A stretch of 64,000 nt of DNA from Brevibacillus antibioticus (GCF_005217615.1 NZ_SZNK01000001.1:3436501-3500500); one strand, 5' to 3'. Shown: positions 1 through 8,537, counted from the stretch's first letter. Notes: a model not told the origin generated them from the letters alone. Numbers and translations: made by a program.

Positions 1-1
1 C

Positions 2-1066
2 GTTGGTGAAGGGGCAACATTTTTAGGAAATCGCGAGAACTTCAAGGATATTACTCAATCGGGAAAGCAATGGGGTGCACTCGTATATGTGTTCACTCCA
101 CAAGGAATCAATTGGGAGAAGAAAAAGGTGCGCGGCTATTTGTACAACAATCGTCTAAACTCGTGGCAAGAGGTGATTCTACCTTTCCCCCATGTGGTTT
201 ACAACCGAATTCCGACGAGAAAAGCAGAACGGCGACCGGAAGTCCGGAGAGCATTGAACCGTATTCATGAGATGCCAAATGTCACATTGTTTAATCGCGG
301 CTTTTTTGACAAGCAACAGCTGTTTACGATGCTTGAGTCCCACCTGGAAGTGCAAGCTTTTTTACCGGAGACGAAACAGCTGGACACCTTGGCTCACTTT
401 CGAAGCTTTTGCACAAAACATCGCTTTGTCTACTTGAAACCTGTGCGCGGTAAAGCTGGTCAGGGAATTATGCGCATTGATTTCAAAAACGATAAGTGGT
501 TCCTGCAACGGTTAAAGGAGCAAAAGGCCATTACTCGCCGCTTTTCCAATTTGAATGACGTGTGGAAGCATATTAGACTTCATGTCAAACAGCAAAAGTA
601 CATTATGCAGCAAGGCATCCGTCGTGCCCATTACAACGGCAAACCTTTTGATGTGCGCGTCCTCGTACAAAAAGATGGCGAGGGCGAGTGGAGCGTAACA
701 GGAATTGGCATCAGAAGGTCTGGCTCACAAAGCATCACCACTCATGTGCCACGCGGCGGCTCGATCCACTCGTTATCAACCGTTATGCAAGCCTTGTATA
801 AAAATAATCACGAGCAAATGGAAAGACACATTCACGATACGGCGCTTGCCATCGCACGGTCTTTAAATGCAGAATGGACGGATTTGGCTGAGATGTCGAT
901 GGACCTTGGCTTAACAGAAGAAGGAAAGCTATGGCTCTTTGAAGCGAATGCAAAGCCGGAGAAATTCGATGAACCATCGATTCGACGATTATCGTTAGCG
1001 AATTTGATCCACTACGCACAGCATGTCTCCCACTTGCAAAGCAAGCAAGGGAATGCCGCCGGATAA
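2..1066 (+). CDS. YheC/YheD-family spore coat-associated ATP-grasp-like protein (5' end outside window)
   Basis: The frame is open from the first bases of the window, so the start lies upstream; an in-frame GTG at 89 is only an internal codon. The protein has the YheC/YheD layout: an N-terminal part ending FPHVVYNRIPTRKAE, then an ATP-grasp-like domain with YLKPVRGKAGQGIMRI (nucleotide-binding region), DVRVLVQKDGEGEWSVTG and a C-terminal LFEANAKPEKFDEP that resembles the metal-binding end of ATP-grasp enzymes. YheC and YheD are associated with the endospore coat in Bacillus; the biochemical reaction is not established. A terminator lies 240 nt downstream. Confidence 0.85.
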   Translation, partial: VGEGATFLGNRENFKDITQSGKQWGALVYVFTPQGINWEKKKVRGYLYNNRLNSWQEVILPFPHVVYNRIPTRKAERRPEVRRALNRIHEMPNVTLFNRGFFDKQQLFTMLESHLEVQAFLPETKQLDTLAHFRSFCTKHRFVYLKPVRGKAGQGIMRIDFKNDKWFLQRLKEQKAITRRFSNLNDVWKHIRLHVKQQKYIMQQGIRRAHYNGKPFDVRVLVQKDGEGEWSVTGIGIRRSGSQSITTHVPRGGSIHSLSTVMQALYKNNHEQMERHIHDTALAIARSLNAEWTDLAEMSMDLGLTEEGKLWLFEANAKPEKFDEPSIRRLSLANLIHYAQHVSHLQSKQGNAAG

Positions 1067-1308
1067 GGGAGTCGAACAGCACTAGCTGATTCACAGACGA
1101 CCTTGGTGCGATTTGCCCGTCAGGAAGGGGAACGGCGCATCACCCAATGAACGACTGGCTGACGCGATTGACCCCAGGCTGTTGGCTCATAATGGGTCAA
1201 TCCTTCCTGGTTGTAGATAAACGCTACCGCAATAAGTGAATCGGCATGCTGGCTATACGTGCGGGTAGCACTGAACAATGAGGCAAGTCACACGATTTGA
1301 TCTAAAGG
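1067..1308 (+). ncRNA. Candidate structured untranslated RNA between yheCD-like gene and terminator
   Basis: No plausible coding frame. Three helices can be drawn on the plus strand: CAGGAAGG (1121-1128) with CCTTCCTG (1202-1209); ATTGACCC (1167-1174) with GGGTCAAT (1194-1201), whose right arm is contiguous with that of the first helix; and GCTACCGC (1223-1230) with GCGGGTAGC (1261-1269). The stretch ends in an intrinsic terminator at 1309-1340. This could be a long 3' UTR, a processed small RNA, or a leader attenuating the gene at 1403. No match to a known riboswitch class was recognised and no clear promoter was found. Confidence 0.35.
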
Positions 1309-1340
1309 AACATGCCGTTTAGACTCCGGCATGTTTTTTT
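1309..1340 (+). terminator. Intrinsic terminator
   Basis: Stem AACATGCC (1309-1316) / GGCATGTT (1328-1335) followed by a run of T. It sits between the YheC/D gene and the repeat-protein gene at 1403. Confidence 0.8.
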
Positions 1341-1402
1341 CGATTTTGAATGCATGTCCTGATCAACCTTGGAAAAAATACTCCATGGAGGTGGTCTTAA
1401 CC

Positions 1403-2167
1403 ATGACCTACACAAATAACAATATGATGCAATCCCAGCAACAACCGCAATTTTTTGGAGCAGTAGGCCCTGCAGGTTCGATGTTCCAACCAGGCTTCGC
1501 CGGAACCAACGTACAAGAAGTACAATATTGGAACCAAGGCGGCCATGCACAATCGCTCGGAACTCCTTCATTAGGGATGTCTTCCGGTGGGGCGCAAGCG
1601 ATTTTTTCCCCAGGTTTTGCCAATACGAATGTCCAAGAAGTGAGACAGCTAAATAACACTGGCTATCCACAACAACAACAGCAACAGCATTTCGGCTATG
1701 CACAAGGCCAGCAAGCTGGCTACATACAAGCACAGCCTTCTTATCAGCAATCGGTTGGACAAGGCTCTATTTTCTCTCCGGGCTTTGCCGGCACGAATGT
1801 TCAAGAGGTTCAAGCCCGCAATCATAGCGGCTACGGAGGACAACCTGGCTATACGAATCAAGCAGCGTATCCGCCAGCGATGACTGGCAGTATTTTTTCG
1901 CCTGGCTTTGCCAATACCAATGTCCAGGAAGTTCGCCAGTTGAATAACACTGGCTATGGCATGCATGCGCAGCAAGGTCAGCTGCAACAATCTCAGCTGC
2001 AACCACAGGCATATGCCAATCAGTCGTACAGCAATCAGGCTGGCGTAGGAGCACAATCGGTCTTCTCTCCTGGCTTTGCAGGAACGAATACACAAGAGGT
2101 TCGCCAATTGAACACCCCAGGCCAAATGGCTCCTCACACAGGCTCCATTTTTCCTGGCACTTTCTAA
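1403..2167 (+). CDS. Repeat protein resembling an enlarged gamma-type small acid-soluble spore protein
   Basis: The start at 1403 is chosen because GGAGGTGGTC precedes it; the longer frame from 1331 has no ribosome binding site and runs through the terminator. The 254-aa product is rich in Gln, Asn, Gly, Ala and Tyr, has no signal peptide, and carries five copies of FxPGFAxTNxQEV (around residues 30, 69, 125, 166 and 222), usually continuing RQLNNTGY. The FAxTNxQxVRxxN core matches the repeat of B. subtilis SspE (FASETNxQQVRKQN), a forespore protein that is an amino-acid store degraded by GPR protease. The acidic residue of the SspE TEFASE cleavage site is replaced by Pro-Gly. Family is inferred; a spore coat or matrix role is the alternative. 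Confidence 0.6.
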   Translation: MTYTNNNMMQSQQQPQFFGAVGPAGSMFQPGFAGTNVQEVQYWNQGGHAQSLGTPSLGMSSGGAQAIFSPGFANTNVQEVRQLNNTGYPQQQQQQHFGYAQGQQAGYIQAQPSYQQSVGQGSIFSPGFAGTNVQEVQARNHSGYGGQPGYTNQAAYPPAMTGSIFSPGFANTNVQEVRQLNNTGYGMHAQQGQLQQSQLQPQAYANQSYSNQAGVGAQSVFSPGFAGTNTQEVRQLNTPGQMAPHTGSIFPGTF

Positions 2168-2172
2168 ATGAG

Positions 2173-2209
2173 AAAAGCGTGACCATCCATTGCGACGGTC
2201 ACGCTTTTT
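2173..2209. terminator. Bidirectional intrinsic terminator
   Basis: AAAAGCGTGACC (2173-2184) pairs with GGTCACGCTTTTT (2197-2209). A and T runs on the two flanks let it serve both the plus gene ending at 2167 and the minus gene ending at 2225. Confidence 0.85.
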
Positions 2210-2224
2210 ATTATGGAAGATGGT

Positions 2225-2731
2225 TCAGCGGTCTACATTTTCCCAAATCTCCTGATACACGACGTGCAAATCTTGCAAACTCTGTTCATCCACTGTAAAA
2301 ATGATGCTGCCAAACACGTAGGCATCCTTCTGCACGCAGGACCATCCATCCCCGGCTGATTGAAACTGCGCCTCCACACACGCTTCCGTCTGCTCCAGTA
2401 GTTGCCGTACCGCCACATGCTTTTCCAACGATGGTCGATATTTTTCCACCACTTGCGCAAGACGTTCATCCTGACGAGCCAACCGATACAGGGCAAGCTC
2501 TATCTGGAGCCAGCAGGTCACATAAAAATGGAACTCCAAAAATAGTGTGTGTACGACTGCACGGATTTTGTCATGGTCACCAGCTTCCAAGGCTGCACGT
2601 GCTTCCTGCTTTTTCTCCTGAATCAGGTCAAAATGACTGACTGCTCCACGGTAAAACTTGCGCACCACGTTGTACAACATCTCAGGCGTACGCTGTGGAA
2701 GATTTCGATGTCGGTTTGGCACATCTCGCAT
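2225..2731 (-). CDS. Conserved-looking hypothetical protein, 168 aa, alpha-helical
   Basis: Not recognised. The start at 2731 follows AGAGGAGAACAAGCC; a longer frame from 2779 lacks a site. The product is charged and mostly helical, starts with an Arg-rich segment, has no signal peptide, and contains two closely spaced regions with single Cys residues (VTCWLQIEL and TEACVEAQF, GWSCVQKD). It lies 68 nt downstream of the last gene of the exopolysaccharide run with no terminator seen between them, so it could be cotranscribed, but nothing ties it to that pathway. Confidence 0.6.
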   Translation of the reverse strand: MRDVPNRHRNLPQRTPEMLYNVVRKFYRGAVSHFDLIQEKKQEARAALEAGDHDKIRAVVHTLFLEFHFYVTCWLQIELALYRLARQDERLAQVVEKYRPSLEKHVAVRQLLEQTEACVEAQFQSAGDGWSCVQKDAYVFGSIIFTVDEQSLQDLHVVYQEIWENVDR

Positions 2732-2799
2732 GGCTTGTTCTCCTCTTTCCGACGCTCGGTTTCTTCTATTGTACAACAATGGTTCACGATGCTGGCAGC

Positions 2800-4479
2800 C
2801 TACTCTTTCCCGTTTTTCCAGTAGTCATAGGCATGAATGGCGAGCCCCCAATAAGAGGAGTACCGATCCAGCGCTTTTGTCACCAGATCCAGCTGCCGCT
2901 CCATTTCGCCCATGCCTTCCTCGTAAAAGCTGATCCCGTTCCCTTCGTGGCTCTCTTTCGTCTCCACGGTGACGACCAGCTTTTTCTGGAGACTTTCTGC
3001 GTACTTCATCTGATTCTCAACCAAGCCGATGATGCTAGGAGCACGATCGCGAAAGGCCATCAAGGTCGTATGATCAAGCTGTTTGATCATCCAATGCGAA
3101 AACGGCAATTCGGGCTGACCCGGAGTCGGTGTCTTGTCCAGCCATGCAGCGAGATCGACGCTCGCTTCCAAGGAAGCATCTTTTTTGGTCTCCTCGACAA
3201 ATGCTTCGATGTTGCCCATCCACTGGCGCAAGACTTCCTCTTTATCCTCGCGCCAGACAGGAAGGACATACGGCTCAATGTCTAAGTGAATGCCGTGAAA
3301 CTGCTCTTCTATCGAGACCGCCTCATTATAGGCTTTCACCCAATTCACGAGCTTATTGATCTTGCCCCGACACTCAGACAGAGCCCAAATCGGATGACCG
3401 CCCATCGCATGAACCTCGATACCCGCTTCACGAGCCTCTCTCACGAAATCACGATAATAGGAAGTCGGCAGCTCCAAATCTAGACGAACATAGAGGAGAT
3501 TCACCCTGTTTTGTTCCGCAAAGGAGAGAATTTCCTCCTTTTCCGTGCCAATCAATTCTGCACGCCATATGTAGGTGCCTTTGTAACGTTGCTTCGTTGT
3601 CGGGGGCAGTGGAGCCGCCTCCTTCCAGTAGCGATAATCGTGGATCGCGACACCGGAGAAGGATGGATGCTGTGCCATATGTGCAGGCAATCGCTCTATT
3701 TGCTGGTTCATGAGAGCCAGGCCTTCCTCTGCAAAAGAAGCGTGGTCTTCAGCAAGCGGCTTCATATTCACAGCGACCAAGACACGTGTCTCTAATTCAT
3801 CCGCTTCCTTCATTTCCTGATCAATCAAATTCAGGATGCCGTTTTGACCTGACAGTGTGTCACGATACGCCATGATACATACCGTATCAAACTGACCTAT
3901 CATCCATTTGGACAGAGACATCTCCTCTTGTCCCGGAATAGGAATATCGTCCAGCCAAAATGGAATGGCTGCACTGGCAACCAAATCCCCATCTTTTGAC
4001 ACCTCGGCTGTGAACGCCTGCACATTGGCTTGCCATTCACGGATAATCCGCTTCTGATCAGTCTCCCAAAATGGCAGAAGATACGGCTCGATGTCTAACT
4101 GAATCCCGCGAATTCGCTCATTTTTCTGCGCTTCACGGTTGTAGCTTTTTACCCAGTGGACGATGTTCATCATCCGCTTTTCATTGCTTTTGAGCGCCCA
4201 TGCTGGATGACCGGCTACCGCATGAACCTCGATCCCCATCTCTGTCGCTTCGCCGATAAAATCGCGATAGTATTCATAGAGCTTGTTCATTTCGATTCGC
4301 AAGTAGACGAGATTAATATCGTTACTTTTGCAGAAATCGAGAATCTCTTGTTTCTCTCTCCCGATCATTTCGGATTGCCAGATCCATGTTGCTTTACTCT
4401 TCTTCTCCGCGGGGGAAAAGCCGAACAGAAAGCCGACCGTCAGGCAGAGAACACTCAAATAGATGCGCGCAGCTTTCAT
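2800..4479 (-). CDS. Secreted tandem TIM-barrel-like (putative glycosidase) protein, two domain copies
   Basis: Signal peptide at residues 1-24 (ends GFSPAEKK), then two homologous domains of about 260 aa (roughly 30-285 and 290-555). Each begins T[WY]IWxxExIG, has YYRDFxxEAxExGIEVHAxxGHPxWAL, a conserved GIxLDIEPYxLPxW, and ends AIHxYxYWK. The LDIEPY motif on a predicted beta-strand looks like the acidic catalytic strand of a glycosidase TIM barrel, but I cannot assign a GH family. AGAGGAG inside the end of the upstream gene is its binding site; only 3 nt separate the two genes. As the last gene of the exopolysaccharide run it may cut or release polymer. Catalysis is inferred. Confidence 0.7.
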   Translation of the reverse strand: MKAARIYLSVLCLTVGFLFGFSPAEKKSKATWIWQSEMIGREKQEILDFCKSNDINLVYLRIEMNKLYEYYRDFIGEATEMGIEVHAVAGHPAWALKSNEKRMMNIVHWVKSYNREAQKNERIRGIQLDIEPYLLPFWETDQKRIIREWQANVQAFTAEVSKDGDLVASAAIPFWLDDIPIPGQEEMSLSKWMIGQFDTVCIMAYRDTLSGQNGILNLIDQEMKEADELETRVLVAVNMKPLAEDHASFAEEGLALMNQQIERLPAHMAQHPSFSGVAIHDYRYWKEAAPLPPTTKQRYKGTYIWRAELIGTEKEEILSFAEQNRVNLLYVRLDLELPTSYYRDFVREAREAGIEVHAMGGHPIWALSECRGKINKLVNWVKAYNEAVSIEEQFHGIHLDIEPYVLPVWREDKEEVLRQWMGNIEAFVEETKKDASLEASVDLAAWLDKTPTPGQPELPFSHWMIKQLDHTTLMAFRDRAPSIIGLVENQMKYAESLQKKLVVTVETKESHEGNGISFYEEGMGEMERQLDLVTKALDRYSSYWGLAIHAYDYWKNGKE

Positions 4480-4482
4480 TCG

Positions 4483-5397
4483 TCAATGTTGCTCCTCTCG
4501 TTGTCTTGCGTGCTTCCAGCTCTCGTAATCATGGATCGCACTTCCTGCAAACGCCGGATTGTTTGACAGCTCCTCCTGTAAAATGGCCAACTGGTTGTTC
4601 ATCTCTTCTGTGCCTTCTTCATAAAAGCTCACATGAGCGCCTTCCATCGTTTCCATGATGTTGACGCCTACGATGACCGACCCTTTTTTGCGTACATTGG
4701 CATCATCGACGATCTTTTCTACGATATCGACGATCCCATTTTTCCCAAGGGCTTGATTGCGGTAGGCCATTAACGTAATACTGTCGAGTCGCTGCACCAT
4801 CCAGTTGCTCACTTTCTCATCACTGTCTGGAACGTTTACGGAGTCGATCCAAAAAGGCAAGTCGGCGCCGATAGCGAGATCCGTATCCTTCTTCATTTCT
4901 GCTACCAGATAGCTGACATTTTTCAGCCATTGCCGGACGATTTCTTCCTGGTCTTCCTTCCATGCAGGCAATAAATACGGCTCGATATCGACGTGAATTC
5001 CCGAGAATCGTTCATCTGGCTTGGCACTGCGATTGAACGCCTTCACCCAGGAAATGAGATCGTCGATGCTTTGGCGATTCGCTGTTAATGCCCAATTAGG
5101 GTCACCGCCAAGCGCCTCTACCTTGATGCCTGCCTGGTTTGCTTTTTCAATGAACGTACGATACGTCTCTGGCGGAACTGCTGCTGGTTCAACGTGAAGA
5201 TAGATCAGGTTGATGTTGTTTTTCTCGGCAAACTCGATCATTTCATCGGTTTGGGTCTCCAGTTGCTTGGCATCCCATATCCAGGTTGCTTTTGTCAGGG
5301 AGGAGCGGGTGTTTGCCAACGACAGCATGCTGATCGAAGCCACTGTCACAAGAATCAGGGCTATCCAAAGCCAGCTATATCGGCGAAGTACCTGCAT
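4483..5397 (-). CDS. Membrane-anchored single-domain paralogue of the downstream putative glycosidase
   Basis: 304 aa. The ATG at 5397 overlaps the stop of the GlmU-like gene as TGATG, so translational coupling decides this start over a GTG at 5442. An uncleaved-looking signal anchor at about residues 6-27 (WLWIALILVTVASISML) is followed by one copy of the domain found twice in the next protein: ATWIWDAKQLET, TYRTFIEKANQAGIKVEALGGDPNWAL, GIHVDIEPYLLPAW and AIHDYESWKH. It therefore probably works at the outer membrane face on the same substrate. The three copies are more alike in motif order than in exact sequence, pointing to old duplication. Confidence 0.7.
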   Translation of the reverse strand: MQVLRRYSWLWIALILVTVASISMLSLANTRSSLTKATWIWDAKQLETQTDEMIEFAEKNNINLIYLHVEPAAVPPETYRTFIEKANQAGIKVEALGGDPNWALTANRQSIDDLISWVKAFNRSAKPDERFSGIHVDIEPYLLPAWKEDQEEIVRQWLKNVSYLVAEMKKDTDLAIGADLPFWIDSVNVPDSDEKVSNWMVQRLDSITLMAYRNQALGKNGIVDIVEKIVDDANVRKKGSVIVGVNIMETMEGAHVSFYEEGTEEMNNQLAILQEELSNNPAFAGSAIHDYESWKHARQREEQH

Positions 5398-6419
5398 CAG
5401 TGCTGGTCGATACCGTACCGTTGTGTCGTCGCTCCCGCGCACGCAAAAGCCCGCTCACCATACGTACTGCCGTCAACCGCAGAAAACGGCTGAATTCTCG
5501 TGTAATCCTCGATGCTTTTGTTTTTGACCAGCGCGTTCGGCCCAATCTGGCAGCCTTCACCGATCTGTGTGTCGCCAAAAAGGCAGGTTCCTGGATAGAG
5601 CACCGTATCACGCCCAATCATTACGTCAGAATCAATGTACGTCGAGCTCGGGTCTATCATCGTAACTCCGTTTCGCATATGGAAATCGTTGATTCGCTTG
5701 CGCATCAGCTGTTCCAAATCAGCAAGCTGCACACGATCATTGACGCCATTGCCTTCTTCGGGATCATCCGTTGCAAACGCCGCTACCAAATGATCTTGCT
5801 CTTGTAATAGCCCCAGAACGTCCGGCAAGTAATACTCCCCTTGTGCGTTTTCGTTTGAGACCATCGGCAGCATCGAAAACATCTTTTGATTATCAAAGCA
5901 AAAGATTCCGGTGCTGATCTCGTTCACCTTTTTTTGGTCCAAGGTCGCGTCTTTTTCCTCGATAATTTTACGGACATCGCCGTTCTCGTCGCGAATGATC
6001 CTGCCATAGCCTGTTGGCTCGTCCACGATGGAGGTCAAAACCGTGGCTGCTGCCTGCTTGAGCTGGTGATACTCGAGCAAACTTCGCAGCGTCTGTTCTT
6101 GTACGAGCGGTGTATCTCCATTCATGACAATCGTTACGCCATCCTGCGCCCCAAGAATTTCGTGGCTCATCCAAACAGCATGAGCGGTGCCCAGCTGTTC
6201 CGGTTGATACGCATACTGAACGCGGTTTTTTAGCTGCTCTTTGACCATTTCGGCTCCGTGACCGACAACGACGACCAAGTGGCGAAGTGACAATGCTTCC
6301 AATGTCTCTACGACATACTCAATCATCGGCTTCCCGCAGATTGGATGCATGACCTTGTAGAGCGAAGATTTCATTCTGGTTCCTTTTCCCGCTGCGAGTA
6401 CTACTGCATGTATGTTCAT
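5397..6419 (-). CDS. GlmU-like UDP-GlcNAc pyrophosphorylase with truncated left-handed beta-helix
   Basis: 340 aa against about 456 for full GlmU. The nucleotidyltransferase domain is complete: LAAGKGTRMKS, the PEQLGTAHAVW segment, MNGDTPL, and GEYYLPDV. The hexapeptide-repeat part (about residues 245-340) stops after some four turns, so the C-terminal acetyltransferase catalytic region of GlmU is missing. It should make UDP-GlcNAc from GlcNAc-1-P and UTP but not acetylate GlcN-1-P. Its start overlaps the upstream 68-aa gene by 4 nt (ATGA) and its stop overlaps the next start. It looks like a dedicated paralogue feeding the polymer, distinct from a housekeeping GlmU expected elsewhere. Confidence 0.85.
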   Translation of the reverse strand: MNIHAVVLAAGKGTRMKSSLYKVMHPICGKPMIEYVVETLEALSLRHLVVVVGHGAEMVKEQLKNRVQYAYQPEQLGTAHAVWMSHEILGAQDGVTIVMNGDTPLVQEQTLRSLLEYHQLKQAAATVLTSIVDEPTGYGRIIRDENGDVRKIIEEKDATLDQKKVNEISTGIFCFDNQKMFSMLPMVSNENAQGEYYLPDVLGLLQEQDHLVAAFATDDPEEGNGVNDRVQLADLEQLMRKRINDFHMRNGVTMIDPSSTYIDSDVMIGRDTVLYPGTCLFGDTQIGEGCQIGPNALVKNKSIEDYTRIQPFSAVDGSTYGERAFACAGATTQRYGIDQH

Positions 6420-6622
6420 CCTATCGCCTCCGTCTTGGTCAGCTCCCCTTTTGCAAGCTGACCTTGTTGGATTTGCTGATCGAAGTATGGTTTCAATTCA
6501 TACGTCAATGAGTCAATCATCATGCTCAAATTAATGTCTTTCCTCTGCACGCCCAGCTGATAGGCCTGAAGCATAATCTCCAGTAATTTCTCCTGATTCA
6601 ACGTCCGCATCGAGGTGTTCAT
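6416..6622 (-). CDS. Small protein of unknown function, 68 aa
   Basis: Short gene with a G-rich site (AAGGGGGAAAG) 5 nt before ATG and a 4-nt ATGA overlap with the GlmU-like gene. Predicted all-helical and soluble (EKLLEIMLQAYQLGVQRKDINLSMMIDSLTYELKPYFDQQIQQG), with an acidic, Lys-containing tail. No family recognised. Its strict coupling to the glmS and GlmU-like genes suggests a regulatory or scaffolding role for amino-sugar supply, which is inference only. Confidence 0.65.
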   Translation of the reverse strand: MNTSMRTLNQEKLLEIMLQAYQLGVQRKDINLSMMIDSLTYELKPYFDQQIQQGQLAKGELTKTEAIG

Positions 6623-6660
6623 TCATCTTTCCCCCTTTCTTCTACCACTGACGTTTGTGT

Positions 6661-8493
6661 TTACTCAACTGTTACACTTTTGGCCAAATTTCGTGGACGA
6701 TCTACGTCATTGCCGAGTGCAACAGAAGTGTAGTAGGAAATGAGCTGGAGGGGGATAACGCCTACAACTGGTGTAAACAAAGCATCTGTCTGCGGAATCA
6801 GGCAAACATCATCGACCGAGCGATGCAGCTCTACATGTCCATCTAAGGTAATACCGAGAACCTTTGCTCCACGGGCTTTCACTTCTGTAATATTGCTGAT
6901 CATTTTCTCATGCAGCTCATCCTGTGTAGCCAAGGCAATGACTCTCGTTCCCTCTTCAATCAGCGCCAGCGTGCCGTGCTTCAACTCCCCTGCCGCATAC
7001 GCCTCTGAATGAATATACGAGATTTCCTTCAGCTTGAGCGAGCCTTCCATCGATACTGCATGATCGAGTCCTCGTCCGATGAAAAACAGATGTTGCTCGT
7101 CCTTGATCGATTCAGCGAAATGACGTATCTCATCCGCATGCGCAAGAATATGCTCGACTTGATCCGGGAGAGCCACCAGTTGGCGAAGCAGTGAGGCACG
7201 GGTGCCAGCATCCAGCGTTCCCTTCGCTTGCGCCAAATAGATGCCAAGTAAGTAAAACGCAATCAACTGGGAGGTATATGCCTTCGTCGAAGCGACCGCG
7301 ATTTCCGGACCTGCATTTGTCGTAATCACATCATCGGCATCACGGGCAATCGAGCTTCCCACTACATTCGTAATCGCGAGTACTGCTGAGCCGTTTCGTT
7401 TGGCTTCACGCATGGCTGCCAATGTATCTGCTGTCTCCCCTGATTGGCTGACGGCAATCGTGAGCGTATTGGGGTGAAAGAGTGGACGACGGTAACGAAA
7501 CTCCGACGCTACATCTACTTCTACCGGAATCTGTGCCAGTCGCTCGATCACATGCTTGCCGATTAAGCCCGCATGATAAGCAGTGCCGCATGCGACAATG
7601 TAGATTTTCTCCACACGCTTGGCACCCGTTTCTGATAACTGAAGATTAGGAAAAACAACTTTTTGCTGGGTAGCATCGATTCTGCCTGTCATTGTATTGC
7701 GCAGGGCACGCGGCTGCTCATATATTTCCTTTTGCATATAGTGCGCAAAGCCGTCCTTTTCCGCCTGCTCCTTGTCCCACTCAATCCGCATCAGCTCTCG
7801 CTCGATTGGCTCCGTCGTATCCAGACGCATGACGTGAACAGAATCTCTGGTCAAAACCGCCAAGTCTCCGTCTTCCAGAACGTACACATAACGCGTATGT
7901 TCCAGGATCGCCGGGATATCAGAACCGATGAAATTCTCATTCTCCCCTACCCCGATAATCAACGGGCTCGCCATACGGACTGCAATCAGCTTGTCAGGCT
8001 CGTGCTCCGTCATCACACCGAGGGCAAATGCTCCGCGAATTTTGCCAGCGACCTTCTGTACTGCCGCAACCAGGTTGTTGTCGTATTCCTGCGCCAAAAG
8101 GTGCACGATGACCTCCGTGTCTGTCTCCGAAGTAAACGTCACGCCTTTTTCGATCAACTCCTGCTTGAGATCCAGATAGTTTTCGATAATACCGTTATGC
8201 ACGATCGAGAACTTGCCAGACTGATCAAAATGAGGATGAGAGTTTTCGTCAGACGGTCGTCCGTGTGTCGCCCAGCGCGTATGACCAATGCCGATGGAAC
8301 CCTGCAAGCCGGACTTTTGGGTTTGGCTCTCCAGTACGTCAATTCTGCCTTTTGCCTTGCGAATGCCGATGGTTGCTCCGTCACAAATCGCAATGCCAGC
8401 GGAATCGTAGCCTCTGTATTCCAGCTTTCGCAGCCCATTGATTAGAATCGGCTGCGCTTCCCTGTTCCCGATATATCCCATAATTCCGCACAT
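6661..8493 (-). CDS. glmS: Glutamine-fructose-6-phosphate aminotransferase (isomerizing)
   Basis: 610 aa, full length. Residues 2-230 are the glutamine amidohydrolase domain with the N-terminal nucleophile Cys2 (MCGIMGYIGN), HTRWATHG and the HNGIIENY loop; two SIS sugar-isomerase domains follow, ending in the family-typical LAKSVTVE. It makes glucosamine-6-P from fructose-6-P and glutamine, the entry to UDP-GlcNAc. A GAGGGAGG site precedes the ATG. Only 44 nt separate it from the upstream dehydrogenase gene, leaving no room for the glmS ribozyme that controls housekeeping glmS in Bacillus, so this copy should escape GlcN6P feedback at the mRNA level. Confidence 0.93.
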   Translation of the reverse strand: MCGIMGYIGNREAQPILINGLRKLEYRGYDSAGIAICDGATIGIRKAKGRIDVLESQTQKSGLQGSIGIGHTRWATHGRPSDENSHPHFDQSGKFSIVHNGIIENYLDLKQELIEKGVTFTSETDTEVIVHLLAQEYDNNLVAAVQKVAGKIRGAFALGVMTEHEPDKLIAVRMASPLIIGVGENENFIGSDIPAILEHTRYVYVLEDGDLAVLTRDSVHVMRLDTTEPIERELMRIEWDKEQAEKDGFAHYMQKEIYEQPRALRNTMTGRIDATQQKVVFPNLQLSETGAKRVEKIYIVACGTAYHAGLIGKHVIERLAQIPVEVDVASEFRYRRPLFHPNTLTIAVSQSGETADTLAAMREAKRNGSAVLAITNVVGSSIARDADDVITTNAGPEIAVASTKAYTSQLIAFYLLGIYLAQAKGTLDAGTRASLLRQLVALPDQVEHILAHADEIRHFAESIKDEQHLFFIGRGLDHAVSMEGSLKLKEISYIHSEAYAAGELKHGTLALIEEGTRVIALATQDELHEKMISNITEVKARGAKVLGITLDGHVELHRSVDDVCLIPQTDALFTPVVGVIPLQLISYYTSVALGNDVDRPRNLAKSVTVE

Positions 8494-8537
8494 GTCTTCG
8501 GTTCCTCCCTCATTGCCTATAATGTTCGGACTTTGTA

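Noticed and set aside
1331..1402. N-terminal extension of the SASP-like protein
   Set aside because: It begins inside the terminator T run and has no ribosome binding site, while ATG 1403 has GGAGGTGG.
8494..8537. glmS ribozyme
   Set aside because: Only 44 nt lie between the genes, too short for the ribozyme core.
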